Shown in pieces: positions 9,240 through 17,880 of a stretch of 64,000 nucleotides of DNA. The position numbers and the translations under genes are program-made. Position 1 is the first letter of the stretch. Each line of letters starts with the position of its first letter. Under the pieces are notes generated by a model, which saw only the letters and a list, made by a program, of their open reading frames with translations, did not search any database and was not told where the DNA came from. Source of the stretch: Maritimibacter sp. HL-12 (GTDB taxonomy: Bacteria; Pseudomonadota; Alphaproteobacteria; Rhodobacterales; Rhodobacteraceae); NCBI RefSeq assembly GCF_900177545.1, contig NZ_FXBQ01000001.1, forward strand, positions 3,380,163 to 3,444,162, read 5' to 3'.

Positions 9240-10430
9240 ATGCGCCTTGCCATCGCCGCCGCCGTCGCGGCCAGCCTGATGACCGCCCCCATCCGCGCAC
9301 AAGACTGGCAAGACACGCTCGACGCCGCGCGCGGCCAGACCGTCTACTGGAACGCCTGGGGGGGCGACGGGCGCACCAACGCCTTCATCGACTGGGTGGG
9401 CAAGGAGACCGAGGCGCGCTTTGGTGTCTCGGTGCGTCACGTCAAGCTCACCGACACCGCCGAGGCGGTCACCCGGGTGCTGTCGGAGAAGGCCGCCGGG
9501 CGCGATACCGGCGGCTCGGTCGACCTGATCTGGATCAACGGGCCGAATTTTCTCGCGATGAAGCAGCAGGGGTTGCTCCATGGCCCTTTCGTGGCGGACC
9601 TGCCCAATGCGGATTACCTCGACTTGTCCCCCGGTGCCCCGGCCACGGTCGATTTCACCGAGCCGGTCGAGGGCATGGAAAGCCCCTGGCGGCTCGCCCG
9701 TTTCGTCTTCGCCTACGACACCGCCCGGGTCGATGCGCCGCCCGCGACGATGGCCGATTTCGTGCCCTGGGCCGAGGCCAACCCGGGGCGGATGACCCAC
9801 CCGGACCCGTCCAACTTCATGGGCGCGACGTTTCTGAAACAGGCGCTGATCGAACTCGCCCCCGACGCCGGCGTGCTGCAAATGCCCGCCGACGATGCCG
9901 GCTTCGCCGCCGCCACCGCCCCGCTCTGGGACTGGTATGACGCGCTCAGACCCAACCTCTGGCGCGGCGGCGCGGCCTTTCCCGAGAACGAGTCGATCCA
10001 GCAGCAGCTCATGAACGACGGCGAGATCGACATCGCGATGTATTTCGACCCCGCCGCCCCCGCCGCCGCGATCAGGGCGGGGCTTCTGCCCGACACCGCC
10101 CGTGTTTTCGTGCCCGAGGGCGGCAGCATCGGCAATGTCAGTTTCGTGGCGATCCCCTACAACGCCGCCAACCGCGACGGCGCGCTGGTGGTGGCGGACT
10201 TCCTGCTTGCCCCCGAGACCCAGGCGCAGATGCAGAACATCGACGTGCTCGGTGCCTTCTCGGTGCTCGATCCGGGCAAGCTCGACGACGCCGGGCGCGC
10301 CGCCTTCGCCGCGCTGCCCGACGACCCCGCCCTGCCCCGGATCGAGGATCTCGGCCCCACCCTGATCGAGCCGCACGCAAGCTGGATGACCCGCCTCACC
10401 GAGGCCTGGGCGAACCGCTACACGCGATGA
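9240..10430 (+). CDS. ynjB: ABC transporter periplasmic binding protein, YnjB-like
   Basis: 396-residue exported solute-binding protein. A signal peptide spans residues 1-20 (cleavage near IRA-QDW), followed by the YnjB block 'TVYWNAWGGDGRTNAFIDWV'. This is a type II periplasmic binding protein related to iron/thiamine/spermidine binders. The ligand is not established for the family. The stop overlaps the permease start by four bases, so ynjB-C-D form one translationally coupled unit with the preceding CDP-alcohol phosphatidyltransferase. Confidence 0.9.
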   Translation: MRLAIAAAVAASLMTAPIRAQDWQDTLDAARGQTVYWNAWGGDGRTNAFIDWVGKETEARFGVSVRHVKLTDTAEAVTRVLSEKAAGRDTGGSVDLIWINGPNFLAMKQQGLLHGPFVADLPNADYLDLSPGAPATVDFTEPVEGMESPWRLARFVFAYDTARVDAPPATMADFVPWAEANPGRMTHPDPSNFMGATFLKQALIELAPDAGVLQMPADDAGFAAATAPLWDWYDALRPNLWRGGAAFPENESIQQQLMNDGEIDIAMYFDPAAPAAAIRAGLLPDTARVFVPEGGSIGNVSFVAIPYNAANRDGALVVADFLLAPETQAQMQNIDVLGAFSVLDPGKLDDAGRAAFAALPDDPALPRIEDLGPTLIEPHASWMTRLTEAWANRYTR

Positions 10431-12136
10431 GGGTTTCGCCCGAAGGAAGGGTCTTGCGCGGGCTGGTGCTCGCGGTTCTGGCCTTCGGGTTGATCGGCCC
10501 GATCGCGGCGGGGCTTTGGGTCACCGCGCGGGCGGGGTTCGGGCTGATGCCCGCGATCGGGGCCACCGAGGCCGGACTTGACCCATGGGCCGCGCTCTTC
10601 GGCTTGCCGGGGCTGGTCACCTCGCTCAAGATCACCGCCTTCACCGGCGTTGTCTCAACCCTGCTTTCGCTCGTGCTCGCGCTGGCGCTCACCGCCGCGT
10701 TGCAGCCCCGCCTCAGTGGCGGGCGCGCGGCGCGGCTGCTTGCGCCGTTCCTCGCGATCCCCCATGCCGCGCTGGCGATCGGGCTGGCCTTCGTGCTTGC
10801 GCCCTCGGGCTGGATCGCCCGGGCGCTTGCGCCGGTGCTCGGTCTCGACCGCCCGCCCGATCTCGCGCTGGTGGGCGACCCCTGGGGGATCGCGCTAATC
10901 CTCGGGCTGATGCTGAAGGAGGTGCCCTTCCTGATGCTCGTCAGCCTCGCGGCGCTCACCCAGATCCCGCTGCGCCAGCACCTCGCCACCGGGCGTTCAC
11001 TCGGCTACGGGCGGGCCGCGGTCTGGCTCAAGCTGATCGTGCCGCAGCTTTGGCCGCTGATCCGGCTGCCGGTGATGGTGGTGCTGGCCTATGCGCTCTC
11101 GACGGTGGAGATGGGGCTGATCCTCGGCCCCTCGAACCCGCCGGTGCTGGCGGTGCTGCTCACCCGGCTGTTCTTCGCCCCCGACACCGCGCTCCTGCTG
11201 CCCGCCTCCGCCGGGGCGCTGCTGCAGGGCGCCCTGGTGGCGGTGGCCTTCGCGCTCCTGTGGCTCATCGAGCGCGCGCTGGCGCTGGCCGGGCGGATGT
11301 GGGTCTGCCGCGGCGGGCGCGGGCGCGGGCTCGACCCGCTCCTCGGTATCGCCCATGCGCTCGGCTTCGCGGCGATCACCCTTGGCGGGCTGTCGATGCT
11401 GGCCTTGCTGATCTGGTCGTTCGCCTGGCGCTGGCCCTGGCCCGGGGCGCTGCCGGAAAGCTGGTCGCTCAGGGCCTGGACCGGGGCCGGGCCGGGGCTT
11501 GCGCGGGCATTCGGCCAGACGCTCCTGATCGCGCTCGCCACCACCGGCATCGCCCTCGCCCTCGCGGTGGCCTGGCTCGAAGGCGAGGATCGCGCCCGCA
11601 CCCCGCGCGCGGCCTGGGCCGAGGCGCTGATCTACCTGCCGCTCCTGTTGCCGCAGATCGCCTTCCTGTTCGGGCTCAACGCAGGGTTCCTGCGGCTCGG
11701 CCTGCCCGGCGGGCTTGCAACCGTGATCTGGGCGCAGGCGCTCTTCGTCTTTCCTTACGTGATGATCACGCTGTCCGACCCCTGGCGCGCCCTCGACCCG
11801 CGCCTCACCCGCGCCGCCGCCTCGCTCGGTGCCGGACCGTGGCGGCGGCTGTTCACGGTCAAGCTGCCGGTGCTGCTCGCCCCGATCCTCACCGCCGCCG
11901 CCATCGGCGTTGCGGTGTCGGTCGCGCAATATCTGCCAACGCTGTTCATGGGCACGGGGCGCATCGCCACGCTCACCACCGAGGCGGTGACGCTTTCCTC
12001 CGGCTCCGACCGGCGGGTGACCGGGGCCTATGCGACGTTGCAAATGGCGCTTCCGCTCGCGGCCTATGCCGCGGCCTTCCTGATCCCCGCGCTCTTGCAC
12101 CGCGACCGGCGCGCCCTGAAAGGCGGTGCCGCATGA
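10427..12136 (+). CDS. ynjC: ABC transporter fused double permease, YnjC-like
   Basis: 569-residue membrane protein with about twelve hydrophobic segments arranged as two successive binding-protein-dependent permease domains (about 15-290 and 310-560). Each carries an EAA-like cytoplasmic loop: 'ATGRSLGYGRAAVWLKLIVPQ' in the first half and 'AASLGAGPWRRLFTVKLP' in the second. A duplicated permease in one chain matches YnjC and ferric/thiamine-type importers. It overlaps both ynjB and ynjD by four bases. Confidence 0.92.
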   Translation: MRVSPEGRVLRGLVLAVLAFGLIGPIAAGLWVTARAGFGLMPAIGATEAGLDPWAALFGLPGLVTSLKITAFTGVVSTLLSLVLALALTAALQPRLSGGRAARLLAPFLAIPHAALAIGLAFVLAPSGWIARALAPVLGLDRPPDLALVGDPWGIALILGLMLKEVPFLMLVSLAALTQIPLRQHLATGRSLGYGRAAVWLKLIVPQLWPLIRLPVMVVLAYALSTVEMGLILGPSNPPVLAVLLTRLFFAPDTALLLPASAGALLQGALVAVAFALLWLIERALALAGRMWVCRGGRGRGLDPLLGIAHALGFAAITLGGLSMLALLIWSFAWRWPWPGALPESWSLRAWTGAGPGLARAFGQTLLIALATTGIALALAVAWLEGEDRARTPRAAWAEALIYLPLLLPQIAFLFGLNAGFLRLGLPGGLATVIWAQALFVFPYVMITLSDPWRALDPRLTRAAASLGAGPWRRLFTVKLPVLLAPILTAAAIGVAVSVAQYLPTLFMGTGRIATLTTEAVTLSSGSDRRVTGAYATLQMALPLAAYAAAFLIPALLHRDRRALKGGAA

Positions 12137-12786
12137 GCCTCGTTCTCGACCGCATCACCCTGCAACCCGCAGGTGCCGCGCCGCTCTTCGCGCCCCTGAG
12201 CCTCACCATCGGCCCCGGCGAGATCGCCACCGTGATGGGCCCCTCCGGCGTCGGCAAGTCGACCCTGCTCGATGCCATCGCCGGTCACCTCGCCCCGGCC
12301 TTCACGCTCACCGGCGCTGTCACCCTCGACGGGCGCGATCTGCTCGCACTCCCCGCCGAGGCGCGTCGCGTCGGGCTGGTGTTTCAGGATGCCGTGCTGT
12401 TTCCCCACCTCGCGGTCGGTGACAACCTCGCCTTCGGCCTCACCGCCACCGTGAAAGGGCACACGGCGCGGCGCGCGGCGGTCGAGGCCGCCCTGGCACA
12501 GGCCGGGCTTTCAGGCCTGCATGACCGCGACCCGGCCAGCCTCTCGGGCGGCCAGCGCGCCCGCGCCGCCTTGATGCGCAGCCTGCTCGCCGAACCGGCT
12601 GCCCTCCTGCTCGACGAACCCTTCTCCAAGCTCGATGCGAACCTGCGCGACGAGATACGCGCCTTCACCTTCGCCCATATCCGCGCGCGTGCGATCCCGG
12701 CATTGATGGTCACCCACGATCCGGCCGACGCCGAGGCCGCCGCCGGGCCGGTGATCGGCCTGACCTCGCAAGGAGACCCCGCATGA
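12133..12786 (+). CDS. ynjD: ABC transporter ATPase, YnjD-like
   Basis: 217-residue ATPase with Walker A 'GPSGVGKST', Q-loop 'VFQDAVLFPHL', signature 'LSGGQRAR', Walker B 'ALLLDEPFSKLD' and H-loop 'VTHD'. The ATG at 12133 overlaps the permease stop (ATGA), and longer upstream readings lie inside the permease gene. It powers the YnjBC importer. It is short because it lacks the C-terminal regulatory extension seen in sugar or iron importers. The following small membrane-protein gene overlaps its stop by four bases. Confidence 0.93.
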   Translation: MSLVLDRITLQPAGAAPLFAPLSLTIGPGEIATVMGPSGVGKSTLLDAIAGHLAPAFTLTGAVTLDGRDLLALPAEARRVGLVFQDAVLFPHLAVGDNLAFGLTATVKGHTARRAAVEAALAQAGLSGLHDRDPASLSGGQRARAALMRSLLAEPAALLLDEPFSKLDANLRDEIRAFTFAHIRARAIPALMVTHDPADAEAAAGPVIGLTSQGDPA

Positions 12787-13163
12787 CATTCTCGCCCGCA
12801 TCCACCGCATTCGCCCTTGGCACGACGGCCGTTTTGATGGCCTTCGCCGCACGCGGCGGGGCCGAGGCGCTCGGTGCCCACCCGTGGTGGGCCGCGCGGA
12901 CCGGGCTTGTCGGTGCGCCGATCGGTCTTGGCCTCCATGCCCTGGCCCGCGCCTTCGGGCTGACCTCTCCCCGGCTCGCCCTGCTGGCGCTTGCCGGGTT
13001 CGTGCTGGCCGTGGCCGCAGCCATCGTCGGCAAGCAGCGCTTCGTTGCGTCGATGGCAGAAGACGCGCTTGCCGGTCGGTTCTGGTTCTTCGGCTGGTTC
13101 GGCGTCTTCGCCATGGCCTGCCTGCTGAGCCTCACCTTGATTGCACGCGCCCGGCGCACCTGA
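12783..13163 (+). CDS. Unrecognised four-helix membrane protein at the end of the ynj-like operon
   Basis: 126 residues with four hydrophobic segments (about 8-25, 40-60, 66-86, 101-121) and short, mildly basic loops; the C-terminus is 'ARARRT', probably cytoplasmic. It begins at an ATG overlapping the ynjD stop, so it is translationally coupled to the transporter and almost certainly works with it. I do not recognise the family. Possible roles are an accessory subunit of the importer or of the CDP-alcohol enzyme. The cobalamin riboswitch that follows belongs to the next transcript. Confidence 0.75.
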   Translation: MTFSPASTAFALGTTAVLMAFAARGGAEALGAHPWWAARTGLVGAPIGLGLHALARAFGLTSPRLALLALAGFVLAVAAAIVGKQRFVASMAEDALAGRFWFFGWFGVFAMACLLSLTLIARARRT

Positions 13164-13225
13164 CCTCATGCCGGCGTTCGAAAGCGCGCCTTGCCCCCGG
13201 CGCGCGTTCCTGCCATGCTGGGCGC

Positions 13226-13403
13226 GATGGTGGTCGTTCGGCTTGTCCGATGACCTTAAAAGGGAACGCGGTGCGGGGCTTGCCCCAAATCCGCGACTGC
13301 CCCCGCAACTGTGAGCGGCGAGCCATCCTGCAACATGCCACTGGGTCCCGTCCCGGGAAGGCGCAGGAGAGCCGAGACCCGCGAGTCAGGAGACCTGCCA
13401 TCC
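13226..13403 (+). ncRNA. Cobalamin (B12) riboswitch
   Basis: The classical conserved blocks appear in order. AAAGGGAA-cgcGGTG starts at 13258, CCGCGACTGCCCCCGCAACT lies at 13291-13310, GCCACTG at 13337-13343, CGGGAAGG at 13354-13361 and AGTCAGGAGACC (the B12 box partner) at 13384-13395. Cobalamin riboswitches repress expression of B12 synthesis, B12 import or cobalt uptake genes when adenosylcobalamin is abundant. The first gene downstream on the same strand is the 99-residue protein at 13515, about 110 bp away; a GC-rich region between them could hold the expression platform. Confidence 0.95.
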
Positions 13404-13514
13404 TTGTCATGTCAACCCGGGCGGGGTGCCCCGGAGGAGGATCGCGGATCATGGGCCCTGCCCGCCAAATCGTTCGGTCTTTCACCGCCCCCGCCCTCAT
13501 GCGCGGAGGGCGCG

Positions 13515-13814
13515 ATGGATATTCACACCTTGTCACAATTGCTGATGGCCCCGGCGGACCCGGCCCGGGCGCGCGAGATTGGCCAGATGGGCTACATGCA
13601 ATGGCTCGCGGGCCTGCCCGGGGGGGCGTGCTACGCGGCGGAGGCGCGCCGTGCGCTCTGCGCAGCGCAGCCGTTCGCCGCGAGCGATCCGGCGGTGGCC
13701 GAGGTCTGCCGCGTGTTGCGGGCCTCGCTCGGCGGGCCAACGGTGGCGCTTGGCCTTGCCCTGCCCGCCCCGCGTCGACGGGGCGGCGCAGGCGAGCGGC
13801 GGCGGGCGCTGTGA
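13515..13814 (+). CDS. Unrecognised 99-residue protein under the cobalamin riboswitch
   Basis: A GGAGGG ribosome site at 13505-13510 precedes the ATG by four bases, which fixes the start. The protein has no signal peptide or membrane helix. Residues 1-75 look helical and globular with three scattered cysteines ('GGACYAAEAR', 'RALCAAQ', 'AEVCRVL'), and the last 20 residues are Arg/Gly-rich. I do not recognise it. Control by a B12 riboswitch suggests a role in cobalt or cobalamin metabolism, perhaps as a small accessory protein to the neighbouring metal importer. It ends 20 bp before the convergent nikR stop. Confidence 0.72.
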   Translation: MDIHTLSQLLMAPADPARAREIGQMGYMQWLAGLPGGACYAAEARRALCAAQPFAASDPAVAEVCRVLRASLGGPTVALGLALPAPRRRGGAGERRRAL

Positions 13815-13834
13815 CGGTCGTTCCGCGCGCCGGG

Positions 13835-14308
13835 TCAGAACCCGCTTTCCACCTTCACGTGGCTATGGGCATGGGCCTCGCCCGCGTTGTGCACATGTTC
13901 CGGCCCGCCTTCGGAGACCGGCACCAGCGCCAGAGCCCCGTGCATCACCCCGCGCTCGAGAAACAGCGCCTCGGCAAAACTCGCCACGTCACCGACCTGC
14001 CCGCGCATCACCGCCACCTCCAGCGAGGTGCTGTGATCGAGCGGCACCGAGAGCGCCGCCACGGTCTGGTCGTGCCGGTCGAGACGGCTTTGCGGCACCC
14101 GCACCGCGAGGTTGCGCGTCGAGTGATCGACGGCGCAGGACACGACACCGTAGCACGCGGCCTCGGCCGGGGCATCGGCGCGCGCGGCAAGACCGCGGCG
14201 CACGAGGTCGCGGATCGCCTCCGAGCGATTGGCTGCGCCGCTCGCGGACATGAAGGCATCGAGCGCCTCGGCGATGTCGTCGGTGAGAGTGATGGTCACG
14301 CGCTGCAT
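13835..14308 (-). CDS. nikR: NikR-family ribbon-helix-helix regulator lacking the canonical nickel ligands
   Basis: 157 residues. The ribbon-helix-helix domain begins 'MQRVTITL', identical to E. coli NikR over the DNA-contacting strand (R3, T5, T7), and 'NRSEAIRD' is at 27-34. The ACT-like metal domain follows, and from memory it aligns with E. coli NikR without gaps through residue 100. The four high-affinity nickel ligands of E. coli NikR (H76, H87, H89, C95) are here L76, S87, P89 and S95. The chain is longer than E. coli NikR (133) and ends in a His-rich tail 'HVHNAGEAHAHSH' which may bind metal instead. The gene is divergent from the nik operon and faces a perfect NikR operator, so it presumably still regulates that operon. 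Confidence 0.9.
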   Translation of the reverse strand: MQRVTITLTDDIAEALDAFMSASGAANRSEAIRDLVRRGLAARADAPAEAACYGVVSCAVDHSTRNLAVRVPQSRLDRHDQTVAALSVPLDHSTSLEVAVMRGQVGDVASFAEALFLERGVMHGALALVPVSEGGPEHVHNAGEAHAHSHVKVESGF

Positions 14309-14402
14309 GGGAGCCTCCGTCTGCCTTGCCGCAGCATATCAGCGCGGAATCGGCGGCGAAAGCGCCGGGTTTTCTGCACCTGCATCTTGCGCCCCTGATC
14401 CA

Positions 14403-14430
14403 GTATGATAATCATGCTTCATTGTCATAC
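14403..14430. promoter_or_regulatory. NikR operator, GTATGA-N16-TCATAC
   Basis: GTATGA at 14403-14408 and TCATAC at 14425-14430 are separated by exactly 16 bases, the half-sites and spacing of the E. coli nik operator. The site is 16 bp before the nikK start and about 95 bp upstream of the nikR start, between the two divergent genes. Binding would block transcription of the nikKMLQO operon and perhaps of nikR itself. Confidence 0.93.
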
Positions 14431-14446
14431 CCTTGCGGAGATTCGT

Positions 14447-15229
14447 ATGCCCCAGCGTCCCCTCACCGTCGCAACCGCCCTTTTCCCGGTGATTGTCGGC
14501 CTCGGCCTCGCCCTGCCTGCGCAGGCGCATTTCCTTGAGATCCTGCCGCAGGCCGATGTGCTGCCCGAGGGCGGCGAGGTGACGCTCGATCTCACCTTCA
14601 CCCACCCGTTTGAAGGCGGCCCGGTGATGCAGATGGACCGCCCCGCCGAGGTCGGCGTGCTGGCGGGCGGTGCAAAGACCGATCTCGACGCAGCGCTGGT
14701 GGAAGCCCCGAAAGACGGCGCCATGGCCTGGCAGATGAGCCACAGGCTCGACACCCCCGGTGCGGCGGTGTTCTGGGTTGCGCCGCAACCCTACTGGGAA
14801 CCCGCCGAGGGCGCCTTCATCGTGCATTACGCCAAGGTCGTGGTTGACAGCTACGCAAGCGGCGAGGGCTGGGACGAGATGGTGGGCCTGCCGGTCGAGA
14901 TCGCACCGCTGACACGCCCCACCGGGGTCTGGGCCGGCAACCTGTTCTCCGGCGTCGTGACCAAGGCGGGCGACCCGGTGCCCTTCGCCGAGGTCGAGGT
15001 GGAATTCGTCAACGACGGCCGCTTCGAGGCACCGAACGAAGCCTTCATCACCCAGGTGATCAAGGCCGACGCGGGTGGCACCTTCACCTATGCCATGCCC
15101 TTCCCCGGCTGGTGGGGTTTTGCCGCCCTGCTCGAAGCCGACTCGCCGATGACCTCGCCCGAGGGCGACGAGGTGCCGGTGGAGGAAGGCGCGCTGATCT
15201 GGGTTCACGCCCAGGGTACGGAAGACTGA
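14447..15229 (+). CDS. nikK: Periplasmic DUF4198 protein NikK of the nickel/cobalt ECF importer
   Basis: 260-residue exported protein: signal peptide about 1-24 ending AQA, then 'HFLEILPQADVLPEGG', a typical DUF4198 start with the N-terminal histidine likely exposed after cleavage. DUF4198/NikK proteins accompany ECF-type nickel importers and are thought to help metal delivery in the periplasm. The ATG at 14447 has GGAG at 14437-14440. Earlier ATGs in the frame fall inside the NikR operator and are rejected. First gene of the nikKMLQO operon. Confidence 0.88.
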   Translation: MPQRPLTVATALFPVIVGLGLALPAQAHFLEILPQADVLPEGGEVTLDLTFTHPFEGGPVMQMDRPAEVGVLAGGAKTDLDAALVEAPKDGAMAWQMSHRLDTPGAAVFWVAPQPYWEPAEGAFIVHYAKVVVDSYASGEGWDEMVGLPVEIAPLTRPTGVWAGNLFSGVVTKAGDPVPFAEVEVEFVNDGRFEAPNEAFITQVIKADAGGTFTYAMPFPGWWGFAALLEADSPMTSPEGDEVPVEEGALIWVHAQGTED

Positions 15230-15233
15230 GCCG

Positions 15234-15857
15234 GTGCACATTCCCGACGGCATCCTCTCGGCCCCGGTTCTGATCGGCGGCGCGGGCGTGGCAGCGGCAG
15301 GGGTTGGCCTTGCGCTGGCACGTCTCGACGAGCGCGCGATCCCGCGCGTGGCGATGCTGTCGGCGGTGTTCTTCGCCGGGTCGCTGGTCGCGGTGCCGGT
15401 CGGGCCATCGAGCGTGCACCTGGTGTTTTCGGGATTGTTGGGGGTGATGCTGGGGCTCGGCATCTTCCCCGCCGTTCTGGTCGGTCTGGCGTTGCAGGCG
15501 GTGATGTTCGGCATCGGCGGGATCACCACGCTCGGGATCAACACGGTCAACATGGCGCTGCCTGGCGCGCTGATCGGCCTCGCGGTCGGTCCGCTGATCC
15601 GCGCCGCCCGGTCGCCGGGGCGCGCGGCTCTGCTCGGGGGGATCGCGGGCGCGGCCACGGTTGTTGCCTCGGGGTTGCTGGTGGCGGCCTCGCTCTGGCT
15701 GTCGTCGGCGGATTATGGTCTGGTCGCGCAGGTCTTGCTGGTCACCTACCTGCCGCTGGCACTGGCCGAGGGCGCGGTGACGGCCGCCGTGGTGATCTTC
15801 CTTGCCCGGGTGCAACCCGAGGCCCTCGCGCCGCGTCTCGCCGTCGGACCGGAGTAG
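15234..15857 (+). CDS. nikM: ECF nickel/cobalt importer substrate-binding membrane component NikM
   Basis: 207 residues with six or seven membrane helices. The GTG start gives the invariant N-terminus 'MHIPDG', whose H2 amino-terminal motif coordinates the metal in CbiM/NikM proteins. A second family block, 'GGITTLGINTVNMALPG', is at about 99-115. It captures Ni2+ or Co2+ and works with the L, Q and O subunits. It begins four bases after nikK ends. Nickel rather than cobalt is suggested by the NikK/NikL partners and the NikR operator, though the adjacent B12 riboswitch leaves cobalt possible. Confidence 0.93.
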   Translation: MHIPDGILSAPVLIGGAGVAAAGVGLALARLDERAIPRVAMLSAVFFAGSLVAVPVGPSSVHLVFSGLLGVMLGLGIFPAVLVGLALQAVMFGIGGITTLGINTVNMALPGALIGLAVGPLIRAARSPGRAALLGGIAGAATVVASGLLVAASLWLSSADYGLVAQVLLVTYLPLALAEGAVTAAVVIFLARVQPEALAPRLAVGPE

Positions 15858-15860
15858 ACG

Positions 15861-16412
15861 ATGCGCGCCCTCGCCGCCTTTCTCCTCGCCCTGCTCCTCG
15901 CCGCCCCCGCCGCGGCGCACGGGCTGAAGGTTTTCGCTGCCGTCGAGGGCGACAAGGTGTCGGGCCATGCCTTCTTCATCGGCGGGGGGCGGCCCAGGGG
16001 CGGGGCCTGGCGCGCCGAGATGGGCGGGGCCGAGATCGCCTCGGGCAAGACCGACGACGAGGGCGGCTTCGGTTTTGCCGTGCCGGGCGCGGTGAGCGGG
16101 GATGTCACGATCACGGTCAGCCTCGGCGACGGCCACGCCGCATCGACGAGCCTTGCACCGGAGCGGTTCGGCGCGGTCTCCGTGGCGGGGTCCGATCCCC
16201 CCGCACCCCCCGCACCCGGGCCGAACGCCACCGACGCACCCGATGCCGTGGCCCGCGCGGTCGAAGCCGCCGTCGCCCGCCAGATCGCCCCGCTTCATGC
16301 GCGGATCGAGGCGCTTGACGCCCGGCTGCGGCTCACCGATGTGCTCTCCGGCATCTTCTTCATCCTCGGGCTGGCCGGGATTGGCCTCTGGGCCAAGGGG
16401 CGGCGGCGGTGA
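15861..16412 (+). CDS. nikL: NikL accessory subunit of the ECF nickel importer
   Basis: 183 residues: N-terminal signal/helix (about 1-20, ending AAAHG), a periplasmic beta-rich domain (about 22-110), a Pro/Ala-rich linker, a short coiled region and a C-terminal membrane helix (about 158-178) followed by 'KGRRR'. This layout matches NikL, which replaces the two-helix NikN/CbiN in NikMLQO importers. It lies 3 bp after nikM, and its stop overlaps the nikQ GTG start. Confidence 0.85.
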   Translation: MRALAAFLLALLLAAPAAAHGLKVFAAVEGDKVSGHAFFIGGGRPRGGAWRAEMGGAEIASGKTDDEGGFGFAVPGAVSGDVTITVSLGDGHAASTSLAPERFGAVSVAGSDPPAPPAPGPNATDAPDAVARAVEAAVARQIAPLHARIEALDARLRLTDVLSGIFFILGLAGIGLWAKGRRR

Positions 16413-17115
16413 TCCTGCCCGGCGATCTGCGCCTGCGCCTCGCCGCCGCCTTCGTCGCGGTGGCGCTGTGGTCGCAACTCGCCGGTCTCGCGCCGGCTCT
16501 GCTCGCCGTATTGCTCGCGCTGGCGCTCTTTGCCCTCGCCCGCCAACCTCTGCCGTGGCGGCGGCTTCTGCACCTCGAAGCCTTCCTGCTCCTTCTTTTT
16601 GTCACCCTTCCCTTCACCATCGAGGGCCACCCGGTGCTGAGCCTCGGCCCGCTCGACGCCAGCGCCGAGGGCTTTGCCCGTGCCTTTGTGCTGGCGGCCA
16701 AGGTGACCGCCTCGGTGCTGCTGATCGCGCTGCTGATTGGCGGGCGCGAACCCCTGCACCTTGGCCGCGCGCTCGCCGGGCTGGGCCTGCCCGAGCCCCT
16801 CGTGCGGCTCTTCATCGCCACCGCGCGCTACATCGGGGTGATCGGTGCCGAGGCGCGCCGGCTGCGCGACGCGATGCGCGCACGCGGCTTCCGGCCCCGA
16901 TCCAACCTTCACACCTGGCGCAGTTACGGCTATCTCGTCGGCATGTTGCTCGTGCGTGCTCTGGACCGGGCCGACAGGGTGGAAGACGCGATGCGCCTGC
17001 GCGGCTTCACCGGTCGCTACCCGCGGGCCCCGTTGCCCGCCCCGGTGCCAGCCGACTGGGTGGGGGCTGCGCTGATCACCGGTGCCGCCGCGCTCACCCT
17101 GATTTGGGACAAGTT

Positions 17116-17119
<4 letters not shown>
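16409..17119 (+). CDS. nikQ: ECF importer transmembrane coupling subunit NikQ
   Basis: 236-residue membrane protein of the CbiQ/EcfT family with four to five hydrophobic helices in the first ~115 residues and two conserved cytoplasmic motifs of the A-R-G type, 'AMRARGFRPR' and 'AMRLRGFTGRYP', that dock on the ATPase. The GTG start overlaps the nikL stop, and its end overlaps the nikO GTG start. It transmits ATP-driven movement to NikM. Confidence 0.93.
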
Positions 17120-17817
<698 letters not shown>

Positions 17818-17880
17818 CCGATCCCCCCTTTTCCCCAACCCCGCCGCGTGGCAGGTTCGGGGCGAACAGGGACAGGATCG

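Noticed and set aside
14405-14446. Earlier ATG starts for the NikK gene
   Set aside because: They lie inside the NikR operator and lack a ribosome site; the ATG at 14447 has GGAG at the right distance and begins a proper signal peptide.
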